Origin: Gordionus sp. m RMFG-2023
Taxonomy: Eukaryota; Nematomorpha; Gordioida; Chordodea; Parachordodidae
Reading direction: 5' to 3'
DNA length: 64,000 nucleotides
Assembly: GCF_954871325.1 (NCBI RefSeq)
Contig: NC_088779.1
Coordinates: forward strand, 26,770,869-26,834,868
Under the pieces are notes generated by a model that saw only the letters and a program-made list of their open reading frames with translations, was not told the DNA's origin and did no database searches. A program made the position numbers and the translations under genes. Every line of letters begins with the position of its first letter. Position 1 is the first letter of the stretch. Positions 38,049-51,400 of the stretch are shown one piece after another.

Positions 38049-38820
38049 TTATAGTGCGCACAAATTGAGCGTTTACTTTTTACCGTAATTTTTAAATTAA
38101 AAAAACGTAAAGCGTACCTTGTTTAAATTGAGGTTGTCCTTTTTTTAATATCCGTCGATTCAAAATTTTAAATAAGTTAAAAAAATATATAGAATTTGTC
38201 GAAAATTATATTATCGTCTGCGTTTTTATTTCTTTAATTTCTAAATATTCCTTTTTTAGGATATAAGTAAGTTAATTATATTAGAGATCTGCAAAAGTAG
38301 GCCCGACCCGTACCTGGACCCGGTCTAATTTTTTTAAGAAAATTCAGGCCGTGTCGGGACGGGCTTTATAAATTTTAAAAAATATATATAAATTTATCAA
38401 TTTTATGTTAAATTTTATATGTAATTTATAGAAAGTAGACGCCATATAACATATATCGTTTATTTTGAGTAATTATAAAAATTAATTTCTATATTTAAAT
38501 AAATTCGGGCCGGGCCGGCATGCAAAATTTTTTTATAAAAAATTTCGGGTTCGGGCCGGGCAAAACTTTATAAAAAAATTTCGGGCCGGGCCGGGCTTGA
38601 AAATTAGGCCCGATGCAGATCACTAATTTATATTACATTTTTATATAATATTACAAAACGAAGAATAAAAAAATGTATTGAAATAGCAAACTGTTTGCGT
38701 TTTTTTTAAAATGGTGGTTAACGTCAAACGGTAATTTAACCAATTTACCCTAGGCCATTTAAAAGGCATTATTGGCGCTTGCAACGCGGCGTTTGAAACG
38801 CTCAATTTGTTCGCACTATT
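38049..38820. mobile_element. MITE family B copy interrupted by a family-C MITE
   Basis: The element is 38052-38817, with TAGTGCG...CGCACTA ends bordered by TTA on both sides. Subtracting the family-C insert and its duplication leaves about 414 bp, matching the 418-bp copy at 25101. The internal sequence aligns along the whole length with that copy. Confidence 0.9.
38274..38633. mobile_element. MITE family C inserted in family B
   Basis: The element is 38282-38625 (344 bp), with TAGAGATCTGCA at the left and TGCAGATCACTA at the right. The flanks AATTATAT and ATTTATAT match at 7 of 8, and the empty site is seen in the other family-B copy near 25340. Confidence 0.92.
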
Positions 38821-41800
38821 ATACATAAAAAAATCCGGGTGGGGTCTCCCAAATCTCTTATCTTTCGAAAATTTCGATGAGCCAAAGGCTACCCCTCGAA
38901 TTGAAATTCCGATATTATTTTTTTTATTTTTTTTTTGAATTTCAAAAAACTAATATTTTGATTTATATAAATAATAACTATTTGAAAATAGAATTGAAAT
39001 AATGCTTGTTTCAATTGTATTTTAAAAAGCTGTCTAAACGAAAAATATCAAATCTACAGACGGATATATCGAGCCCCAATCGATTTATAAAAACGGTCAT
39101 GTTGGAAAGAAATAGATATCCATAGAGGAGAGAATAAGAGCATCATTGGACATTGGGAAAGAATTAGATATGCCGGGAAATTCAAAATATAACGGGTTGG
39201 GACAGCCTAGCAACTTATGGAAAATTTTTTTAAGTGGTCTAGTATTTTAACAACTCTCGTGCCTTCTCCCCCCAAAATATCTTATTTTTTGTTGTCGTTG
39301 TAACTGTAACGAAAGTTTGAAAATATCAGTTTTTGTTTGTTTGTTTGCTTCACTTTAGGACATTTCGCGTTATTATCCAGTATTAAATTAAACAAAAGGC
39401 ATGCTTATAGTTAAAAATAAAAATACACAACTAAATTTTAAAGTAACGACGAAACGAAAAAGAGGGGCAAATTAGTCGATATGGGTGGTATGAACAAAAA
39501 TAAAATTAGTTACCGAAATTTCTGTCTCGGACAAGTTCAAAATTATTTTACGGTGCGGGTCGAATAACGGTTTCAAAAACTTGCATGGACCGGGCCGAAT
39601 AACCGTTGCAAAAACTTACGGGGCCAAAAACCGCTACAAAAATAGTCGCGAGCTATATATTTTTTTTTACACGTTAGAATTAATTATCATAATTCATTCT
39701 TTTTTTCTCTTACATTTTTAGGAGTATACGAAGAAGAAAAAAAACCACATTAATTTTTTTTATTATTTATTTTACAGTACATTACATACATAATTATATA
39801 AGTAAGTAATTTTAATCTTTTGACAAGTACTTTTTTATATGTAAACATCTGGAATGTAGAAAATAAAAATTTAGAAAGAATATATTTAGATACTTTTATT
39901 TAAACACCCCCATTCCCCTTCTTTCCTTTTTTTTAACGTGTTTATTCTCCTAAAAATTCATTATAATATTATTTATTAGGGGGTAATAAATAAAGGTTAT
40001 CAAATTTAAGAAAGAAAGAAGATAAACCACAACTTTAATATTATATTATACCAACACTTACATTACAAGAGAGGGAGAGAAAGAAAGGAAAGCCAATTCA
40101 AGTGAATTTAATGAAGTGTGTATGAGCTCTGCATTCGATATATTGTTTCAGGTTTCCCACCCAAACCGAGCAACAGCAAAAAAATATTGACAACACCGAT
40201 CTGATCAGATAGACCAACCCCACCCCCTTCCCCCAAGATCTAAATCCCAATCCCTAAATTATTTTTAAACTGCGCGATTTGATTCCGATTTAAAAATATT
40301 TATCGGAAAAAGCACGATATTTCGGCGAAATCGGGAAAAAAATTATATTAAGCGAAATTGTAAGGTAAATAAACAATTTACTTGGTCATTCTTTAAAAAA
40401 AAATGTTCAATTTATCAAGGCTGCGAGTCTGGTTGGAAACAAAATTTTATAATCACAGGTCCACCTAGTTTAGTTTTTTTTTTGAAAGATTCAATAAAAG
40501 TAAATGAAAGAGAAATAGGAAGAAAGAAAAAAAACGTAACTATATCACCTCCATTTATATGTTGGGTTTCCAATTTTCAGAACTCTTTTTTAGTATCATA
40601 TCATTGAAAGTATCGCCGATCTGATGCTGATCGATACCGGAAATATCAATCGAAACTGGATATATCGGCTGGATACCCGTTATCCCGCCTGATATCTCGT
40701 ATATCGGTTGAAGACCATCAGTATCGGTCTCCATTATTGCATCTCATGCCAAAAACAGTATTAAATGGTGTTATCAAAAAGCTCAAGTTGGCCAATTTTT
40801 TTTTAAAAAAAGCAAAAATTGCGAAATCAAAAGATTTTGGCGAAACGAACAAAGCCGAGATTTGATATAGAGGACTAAACCTTTCCTACTTGTTTTCGCC
40901 CCACATTTTAAAGGTTAGGTAATTATTCGTTTTAGCAAAAATCCTTGTTTGTCCTCTTTTTTTAGGGTTTTTTTTTAAAAAAAAATTTTAAAATTTTTCA
41001 AAAAATCGTATAAGATGACCCTAAATATCATTAAACATAACTAATAGGCTACTGTCACCCATTATTAACATTTTTGGAGACAAATTTATATGAAACTTTC
41101 CATATATATCTTTTCTTATTATCTTTATTGAGTAAAACTTGTTTAATTTGAGCTCTCGATAATTGGTGGGGGACAACTCCCTAATTTGGTCAAAATTTTG
41201 AGTCCCAATCATATTTCATGTTAACTACTAAGTCAAGATAAATTGGACTCCCGTTTAAGTTGGTTAAAAATCTTTTATTAATATATTACAAAGCTTTTAA
41301 AATACTTTTAAAATTAAAAATTAACAAAATATTAAGCGAATAGCTGATAGGGGCAGAGAGATATGGGGTTAGATAAAAAAAATTTCCCAATAAAAAAATA
41401 TGAATATTCCTATATTTAAAAAAATGGATAATAATTTTTAAAAACTTTGATTCGTTAAACTTTATCTGGCCTTCGTAATCGCTAGCGCTTTATAATAAAA
41501 ATTGGATTTGCACCTGCGCAAGGCTCATAAGATAAATTATTTTAAGCGCGTGCTCAGATTAAATTTTAGAACTTCTGAGCAGGCTTTCGACACCTCCCCC
41601 TCTCCCGGGGTTGGTGACTATGCTTGAATATTATTACCAACGAATGCAGGTTTTTGACAATACAAATTGTGAATGTGTCGCTATCCATTTAAATTTGGGG
41701 CTAATGAAATTCGCTATCTACCGAGTAAACCGAACCGCTAAATCGGATCGAACCCGGTTTCTGTAATCTAAACCGTGCAAGCAGAACCGAATCCTTTTGG

Positions 41801-42319
41801 TTACCTTAAATATACTTTACATTAGTCATTCTTTTCGAAATATGTTATAAAAAATGCTATTTATTGATTTCGGGGATTTATATTTTATTAATCACTATTT
41901 GCTTTTACGATCCTCTAAAAAAATAAATTAAAATTATCCCCCCTTTTCGGCTAATTTAAAAAAATAATAAAAATAAAATAATAATTTCTTTATTTTAATA
42001 AAAAAAATACCTTTAAAAAACGCATAAAATAATAAACATCTTCGATTTTTTTTGCTTCTTCTGCCTGCTGCTAACAATAAAAATCTTACTTTAAAAAAGT
42101 ATATATTTTGTGTATTTTATTTTAAAGATGATTGGATTAGAGTTTCATATGAAAACAACAAATATAGTGAAGCTGATACTCGTCACCCCACCTTCAGAAT
42201 CATCGTGACACAAAAATATTCACACAATTTCGGAATTAAAAAGAATAGGCTCAAATTATTGGAACACGCGCGCACGCCTTTAGTCCCTTTTTTATATCGC
42301 TCATAATTCGCGAGTTTCG
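38821..42319. other. AT-rich stretch upstream of the ihog-like gene, 3.5 kb
   Basis: No gene recognised. Worn word-arrays occur: AATAACSGTTKCAAAAAC at 39560-39630, TATCGG/GATACC at 40610-40730, and CCGAACC/GGATCGAACCCGG at 41720-41800. A possible much-diverged family-A copy lies at about 40765-40905. No clear promoter element was found. Confidence 0.4.
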
Positions 42320-42485
42320 ATGACTGTAACGCCCTTACATCTCGCGCGTATCTTGGCCCTGCTACTGATCAAGGCCATAACGTCGAACCACGCAGAATTA
42401 TCGCGTTTCAAGGTCGCGGATTCAAAAGGCGTCGGAGAATCTCCCTCGCGTAATTCCAATTCCCACGCATTTAACCACGGAGACG
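42320..42485 (+). CDS. ihog-like: ihog-like exon 1: start codon and signal peptide
   Basis: Opens with MTVTPLHLARILALLLIKA, a good signal peptide, and ends at a G|GTAAT donor in phase 1. Composition is clearly less AT-rich than its flanks. The transcription start is not identified. Confidence 0.75.
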
Positions 42486-45400
42486 GTAATTTTTTATTTT
42501 ATTCTATTAGCTATTATTATGGATTCAAATGATTGAGTATGAAGGAATTACAGTTTATTTTTTTTCCTAAAGGAACTTTAGATTAAAAAATCAAATGTAT
42601 AGTACTGTTTTTTTTCTTCTATATGTTTTACAACGGGGTTTTTTTTAAGGTTAATGTATTTTTATTTGAATGGTCCTTCTCTTTTGACAATTCAAAATCC
42701 AGATTTTTTCTTTCGAAATATCAATCTATCAACATAATGATAGGCAAAATCGTAACCATCAAATAAATGTCACGAAAGTCAATCTTCGAATTCAATCATT
42801 TTTTTTGTTTCTCCTAACTTCCATTTCGCATTAATTTAGCATATAAAAAAAATTTCCTCCCTTTTCTTTCCCCGTCTAAGGAACTGAACGAAAACTATTG
42901 TTTTTTTGTGTCTCTTATAAGCCTTTTACGCGTATGTATACCACTAAAGTACTTAACGCATCGATTAATACATTATATAATGTATTTTGATTTCCATTTG
43001 TATTATGCGTGATGTATATGTAAAAATGCATAATTACTGAATTTTTTTTTAAACATTTCGATAAACGTTTTAATCTCCTTAATTATACTTGGAGTATTAG
43101 TTAGTGAAACAACGTACTCTCATATTGCTTAATATGAAAGTTAAATTTTCCTTTGAATTGAAAAAGGGAAAATTAATGGTTTTTATTATTTTTTTTAGTA
43201 ATTTTTTCTTTTGTTATATATATATATATATATTTTGTAACTTTATAAAAACGGAGAAAAAAATCGCTTTTAAATGACAAAAAAAATATTATTTTATATG
43301 ACTAAATTTATTTCGTTAATCACCGAAACCTTTTAGAGTGAGGCATTTTTAAAAAAAAATTTGGCTAAAAAAATGATCTTATTTTTATGTTAATATCTTA
43401 AATAACTACGAATCACGATTCATAATGGATAGGGAAGGGGGGGGGGGGGGGAGGGATTTGTTAATTAATATTTTTTTATTATATAAAATGTAGTAATTAT
43501 ATAGGTTAATACTGTATATTGGAGACCTGTATATTATTAATTTTTATAGCTAATGAATATTTAAAATATACGGCCCGGCCCCTGATGTTATATATGAGGA
43601 ATGGAGCGAGGAAGAAGAAAGGGAAGAAAGATTTGATCTCATATTTTTTTTTGATGAAAGCAAATAAACGTAAATGCATTTTTAATGTAATACCCTATAT
43701 CCTATCTAATTCTTATGAATGAGGGATTGAAAGAAAGCAGAAAAAAACTAATAAATTATTTTGTAAGAAAGAATTGATTATTTTATAATTACGAATTCAA
43801 AGAGCTCGAAATTTACGAAACTGAAAATCCAACCATATGCTACTTTAAAAAGAAAAAATAATTGAAAATGGAAGGAAATCGAATTGACGTAATGTTGCAA
43901 AAAAAATAAATGTAATATATTGCGTAATGATTAATGAATGGTGATTGGTCAAAGGATTACAATTAAAGATTTTTTTTTTCTAAAAAAAATTGAAAATGGA
44001 ACGAATTGACGTAACGTTACAAAAAAATAATAATAAGTAATTGGTTATATTGCGTAATGAATAATCATTGGACAGATTAAAAGGGACCAATCAGGAATAC
44101 AATTGATTTTGCCAAAAAATAGAAAGATAAAATGGGAACCACATTTTAAAAAATTTTAAAATCGATATTGAAAAAAAAAACATCCGATTTTATTTTCATA
44201 ACTTTTGAATCTTATTATTTGCTTAGCTGTCTGAATAGATTTTAATTGAAGGGCGGGACCCATTTTTAAACCATATATCATGCCAAAAACTTGTTCATTC
44301 GGGATATATTAATTGATATACGGTCTAAACCAAAGATCGATATTTAACTGGACCGGATCGATTCCCTTAACACTACATCCTTAACACAAAATTTCTCTTT
44401 CTTAATCGGTTCAAATTTTAATTAACCCTTTAAGTTTTCTCATAAAATTAATGTGATGCCGTATTTTTAATAAATGCGTGAAAAAAATATTTAAAAAATA
44501 CAACCTCCACCAACACATATGTAAAAGTATCTTAATAATATATTCGTGTATAAAGGTTGAAAGGTGGTTTTATATTCGCACTACCGCGACTGAAAGGGTC
44601 GTGATAAAGTCGCACCCATAGTCATAACCCTCTAGACCCCGCCTTCCTTTCCTCTGATGTGTAAAGTATAATATTTATATTTAAATTATCTCGTATCGAC
44701 TAGTAGGGCATCTCCTTAAAATAATGTGGCGATAGCCTTGACTTTCCCCTCCCTTTCATAGTAGATGATTTCTAATCGTATGATAAATTAGATCCGTCAG
44801 GACAAATAGATCAAATACCCCAGCATCTGTGTTCTTCGTTCCTTCCATCTTTCAAGAAGGAGCCCGCTCGCCCTAACGTGATCGTTGGCCCTCGGTCCGC
44901 CTTGAACTTGGAATGTAGAGCCTCGACCAAGTCTTTCGACTATCACCCCAAAATATATTGGAAATTCAACGAGGAATTCGTAGGAGCCGGACTCGCGGGA
45001 AAATTAGGTTTTTTATACTCGGATTCCGATGAATTTTAAAAAAAGAACAAAAGAAAGAAAACAAAACATGTGTGTATATAATTTTTAAATAATGATATTC
45101 CTACAGGAATAGTGGTTAAACCTATAGGCGACCTACTAGTCCGAACCTTTCATAAGAGAAGGAATCAGGGAGCTTATCAATGCTTTCTGGCCACTACTTG
45201 CGGTACTATAGCCGGTTCCAAGATCAACGTCACTCAAGCGGGTAAGGATTGATTAACATTTTATTTTTACCCTGGAGGGTCTTCTCCACGTCTATTCCGG
45301 AGTTAAATTTATATCATTATTTTTTTTATTCTAAAAAAATAGAACTGGGAAAAGCTCCCCACTTTAAAAGGATCGCTCGTTTTACTGAGGGCCAATCAGC

Positions 45401-48400
45401 TGTCCTCATTCCTTGCGAAGCGGCCGACATGCATTCCGTCCCCCATTCCATTCCTTCCGTACTATTTACGCCTTACGCCGGGTTTCCGTCGGAGAGTGCC
45501 ACCGAGTTTACCGTATACGGCCCCGAGGAAAATCATAAAAGAAAAGGTTATTAATTTAGTAGAAAAGATTTTATTTTTTTTTTGGAGGGGGGATTTTTAT
45601 GAGATATTATGACGTAAGCAAGAATATTTAAAATGCCGGAATTAATTTGACAAAATTTTTATATTCGAACAAAAAAAGAAAGAAAGGTATCTATTATTGT
45701 ATCAGTTATTTACTTAAAAAAATAACGATATCGATTATTATACTTTTTTCCTAGAAATTTACATCCCGTTACCGGTTCGGACCCGGATCTCCCCTCTTTG
45801 AATCCGGCCGGTTTTAAAATAATTGTATCTTAACCGATTTTTAAAAAAAATGTCTATATTAACGCTATTTTTTTTTTATTTTTTAAAAAATGAATATATG
45901 CGAATCAGAAAATCATTATTTTGCTTCAAATATGTGAAAAATAAATTAAAATTAACTAAAATCGTCGCAGATTCTAATTCGATATATTTTTTACTTCATT
46001 AGTTTCTTCCCATCCTCATTTGTTGAGACTTTTTGGTATTATAAAAATGTTGAAATTTTTTGGAGCATATTTTTTTTAATGTTTACTTATATGATTTTAA
46101 ATAACTGATGAAAATTGAAAATTTTTTAGCCCTCGGGCCCATTCTTTAAAAAAATTTACATCAGCGGGCGGGCTAAAAACGCGCCCGTTACGGACCTATA
46201 ATTGGTATCATAATAAAAAAAATATTATATAAAATATGGGGATCCTAGGGAAAAAAATAGTAAATTTTGCGAGACGATTTATTTTTAACGCGACAAAAAA
46301 TAATGATAAAAAAGGTTATATAATGCTTCCCACTGGACAATTGATATTAACTAACGTGACGCGGGCTGACGCAGGGACATATTCCTGTTGGGTGACGAAT
46401 TCCATGTTAGAGAAGAGAAAGAAAGTGGGGAGGGTCGAATTGAAGCCTTCCAGCGTTTTTGACAGACATAGGAATGAGAACGAAAATGTCATCACAGTAT
46501 GTTTATTCTGAGATTTCCTTTTTTTTCAATAAATTTTTATGATCAAAATTGTAATTTTTTTTGTTATTAAATTTATCTACATTTATTTGATACTAATATA
46601 AAACAAATTAGCGACTAATCTAAGGTTGAAAAAAAATTCGTTTTTTTTAATTGCTAAAATCCTCATGGAAAATATACCAATTTTATTTCAATTTTTTTAT
46701 TTTGTTAAAAAATTTTCATCACCGTGCAATTGAATTTATTACGAAAAGGAATCTTTTTAAAATTTATAAGAAAATAAATTTGAATTTTATAAATATAATT
46801 TTTGAATTTTTCAAAATTTCGTTAAAATGATTTTTTAAAGTATGTTTTTTTCTGTCCTGTTTTTTTTTCGCATTATATTTGAAAAAAAACATTTTTTATG
46901 TTTTTTTATCCTTAGGTTAACCTAACATTGGATTTGGGAATCTTTCCGTTAGCTTCCGTGAGAATGCAATGTTTTCAAGATTGGCATTGGTCTCGTTCCC
47001 CTTTGACTGCCATGTTTTCGAACGCCACGATCGCAAAAGTAGTTTTGCCTTACAAAACCACGGCTAACGGGTCTGATCTGCTTCTATCCTCGCTGCTAGT
47101 CGAAGAAACGGAACCGAAAGTAAACGGGAATGGCAATATATCGCGCCAACGATTACTAGCTTACTACACCACCATGCTACGTATACCTCTAATATATTAC
47201 GAATGCTCCTCTAGAAGTAATAATGACTTGGTTATTCGTTACAACGTCCTTTCCAACCTTCCTCCCGTCTCCATTCTCTCGGGCCATCCCGCCAATCACA
47301 ACGCTCCGTTCTCGGGTGAAGTGACTGATTCTAAGGACAATCGGGGAAAGGTCATTTCGTCTTTTGACCATGTGATACCTTCAACTGCTCGCAATATATT
47401 TACACATCGCGGGGTGAATTTATCGACTACCGATGAAACAATATTACCTTTGCTCACCAATGATGCCGTTTTATCTTGCTCCATTTTTTCTTCTAACCCC
47501 CTGACTTTCGATTGGCTGCTCAACGGTCATCCAATTAAGAACGTTCAACAGACGAGCCAATCATCGTCCCTGCTTTCCTCCCTCGGTTTGTTAAGGCGCA
47601 CCAACGCATAACATTTTATTAAAATATTTTTACATTGTAAATAAATTAAATCAATCGCTTACGATGAACAGGATACACAAAGTTAAGATTTACAAATATT
47701 AAGTTTTTACTACATAAGGCCACCTGACCACTATGTTGTAACTTTTTGCGAAGTTTCGATTATATAATTGAGTTATAGACTCATATAACTACGATGGCCC
47801 TTCTTATCTTGAATTTATCGAAATGTATAGTTTTTTAAATTTTTGTCCGATTATTAAATTTTTTTTTCCTTTTGTGCTTTTTTTAGGAAAAAAAATTGAC
47901 CAATAAATAATTTTTTAAATTGTCTTTAAACAGCTGACCATAGTGATCACATAACTGCCGCCATTTTCTCTCTCGATACCCGAAATAAGCCAGGCGTATA
48001 CGAATGTTTAGCTAGCAATAGACTGGGTTCGATTCACGAGGTGTTCAGAATTTCAGAGAATTCATACAATGTAAATAATTATATGAAAATGGATAGAAGA
48101 GGAAACGATCAATCTAATGTGCTTGAGAAGGGATTATCAGATAGTTTACGTTTCAGAGAAAACGACCATTCGAAAGATGCTAATATAGTACATGAAAAAT
48201 GGGATTATGATAATCTTGTTTATGAGCCCTTGAAATCGAACGTTTATCATAAGGAAAGGGAGAACGTTACCCTTGATTCCGAATTCGATACGGGGGTTTT
48301 GAACAATGAAATCGGGGTTAACCGGAACCTAAGGCCCAAGTTGATGGCTTTTAACCCCGATAAACCTTTAAGCATCATCAGAAGTTCACAAGTTGATATC

Positions 48401-51400
48401 GCTTCTCGGAATAGCGAAAATAAAGATAATACAAGTTCCGACGAAAAATATTCGACGAGACATGCCGCTTTCAGCACGAGTAACGCCAACTTATCTCATA
48501 TCGTAGGACAGTCTTTAGGGGAAGATAAAACAAAGGTAAACGATCGGCTCCGGCCAAATCCTTTGTCTTCGTTACGCGATCCTTTTGATCTTCCAAGCGA
48601 ATCGAACCATCTCGATGTTGAAACTCACGCCAAAATGAGCAAAACTGTAGGCGTTCCCTCTCATCCAAAACAGGGCGTTCCTACCCTCCCATTCCAAAAA
48701 ACGAGAAACGCTCATAAAAAATTGGCTAGAAATTCCCAAAAATTGCGACCCTTCACTATTTCGGGACCCTCTTCTCTTTCCCTATCCACGGGTCAAGATC
48801 TTAACCTTAACTGTTCTGCCCTAGATCCATTTATTTCCACCCAACTGAGTCATTCCACCAATTCCAGAATGAATCCTTCCCTATCCTTCACTTGGCTCAA
48901 GGACGGGCGTAACGTGCTCTACAACCTGGACGAACTTTGGTTCTCGGGCCGTATCAATATCTCCGAAGGGGAACTCATCTATGATCAAAACAAATCGGTA
49001 AAAGTGTATAATTACACTCCCAGCGATCCTGATGTTCCTTCCTCGCCTACAGAAAATCATAGTTTTTTAAACGAGCATAAGAACGAAAGAGCCTCTGGGA
49101 TGACGATTATATCCGTTCTGCGAATCGCCGATGCCCAGAAGAGCGATGCCGGGAGATACACTTGCATAGCTAGCTGGAATTTCGGCAACTCTTTAGGGGA
49201 TCCATCCTTGTCCATGAAAACGCTTACCGCTTCCGCCGAAGTCAAGATTGAGGAGGATAAAAATGGTAATTTATATTTCCTTATCATTTTTTTTTCTAGG
49301 TGCTGAGGATGCCAGTGATGTATTTCATTACATTTTATGAACAATATTTTTTTTATGCTTGGTATTTAAGTATTGCCAATTGTTATTTATCAGTAATCCG
49401 GAAGGGTACAGTTCCTCTGTATGTTCCATTTTGATAGATACTCCTTAAAAGTATCTAGTTATAGAAATCTGGATAACCTAGGAACATTCCTCTTTATTTT
49501 TAATTATTTTCTGTAAAAAAAAAGGTAAGAAAGAAAGAAAGTAATTACAACTGATTAATGCAATAAGAAAATATGTTTACATTTATTGATAACCAGTTGT
49601 AGTCTGTTTTATGTTCAATCATTAACAAAAAATTATTTTGTAGCATCAAATTTTTAGATTTATTCCCCCCCCCCCCTTAAAATTTAGAATTTAAGAGTAG
49701 TTGATAAATTTTAAAATAGCGGTTTAAAGTAAATTAATATAATATATTTATGATATGACTAGTAGACAGGTTAATCCGATAGGGTTAGGGAATATACATT
49801 GTGAGATATAGTTTATTTGTATATAGTTTCTAGGGGCTAATAAGATAATGTGTTACATTTAACGCCAATATTTTTTAAAATTGGCTCTAAAACATCTGTT
49901 TTTTTCGCACATTAGCTTTTTTTAGTGTTAAGTTAGGTGGTAGATATCTCATATAATGTTTTACGACAAAACCCCTAATTTCAACTCTTATGCGTAATTT
50001 TGAAATCTTATTTTTTTTTATAGAATAATTATAACAAAATTTATTCTCCTTTTTTTTTACTCAATCTAGTGCACTCCTTCAAAAACTTAGATTCCAAAAT
50101 GGGAGGAATAAATAACCCAAATCGAATAAACCAGATCCCTTTTCTTGATCACCAAAGCAACATTAACTTCGTTACCCATTCTACCAATTTTTACGGGGAG
50201 AAACCGATACAGACCGAAGCTCTCGTATCACCCCCCGCCAGAACTCACTCGGAGCCGCCACCCAATAAAAGCATAAACGAAATCGACCATAACGTAGAGA
50301 GCGAGAACGCCGAAGAGGCCTTGCCCGATTCCCTCATTTCCCCGAAGGCTTACGACGATAGAAAAACATTGACGGAAATGTTGTCTAATCTGGGAGGCGG
50401 TGGAGCTACCAAAGTGGCTCCAGAAAAGGGAGCTGAAATGGTGGTGGGAAAATCAGAGGAGGAACAAGAAATGGTGGTTGTAAAATCAGAGGAGGAACAA
50501 GAAATGGCGGAAAAGTTCAGGAAAAACGGTAAGGGAAGGAATCCTAAACGTAAAAAATTGCCTCTCGACGCGAACTCTGATGTGCGAATAGGTTCTATGG
50601 ATCCCGTTTCCTCGGAGAACGGATTAAAAGACCTAACGGAACGAGAAAGTTTACAAATTAATATGATATATACTTAATTATTAGTATATCTCATTCGCGC
50701 ATTTATTTTAAAAAAGCTTCTTTTCATGTCCAACTTTGACGATCAACTTTTATTTTAGTGTTATAATTCCTCTTATAAAAGAAAGAAAGAAAACCTTTTC
50801 GATATTTTTGGCAGATAAAATATGATATTACTAGTTTATCTAATATGTTAGTTACCCTCTTACGTTTCAATTCATTAAATAAATAAGGTCATAGTTTATA
50901 GAGATTTTTTTTATAAAAAAGGAATGGTACCTCCAAGTAAACCTAATGTGACCCAAGTAACCAACGATTCCGTATTAGTCAGCTGGGACGTTCCAGCTAA
51001 TGCAGGCCTATCCATCCTATTTTTCAAGGTGCGCTTGATAGCCAGCAAGCATTGATTTTTCATACACTTTTTCATTAAAAAATAATAATTGAATAGAGAT
51101 ATATATATATATACACACATCTTTTGTTCCTTGCCATCCTTCCTTCACAATCGGAACAGCTACGCCCACTTTTGTCGAGGCCAGGTAACAACTCAAGGTC
51201 GGTCCGTGCAAAAATTAAACCGCACCGGACTTGCAATAGGCTGAGCCCACACACTTAATAGAGAATAGAAAAATGGAAATATTAATTTTTCTTACATTTT
51301 GTGTTTACTGTTATATAATAATGAAAGCGTGAAACCTAAATATTCATAATTATTAGTTATTTTTCCATATGGTATATTTATGGATTGTAAAAAAAAAACC

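Noticed and set aside
42052-42306. An upstream coding frame before exon 1
   Set aside because: AT-rich, with no signal or domain; the signal peptide and better composition start at 42320.
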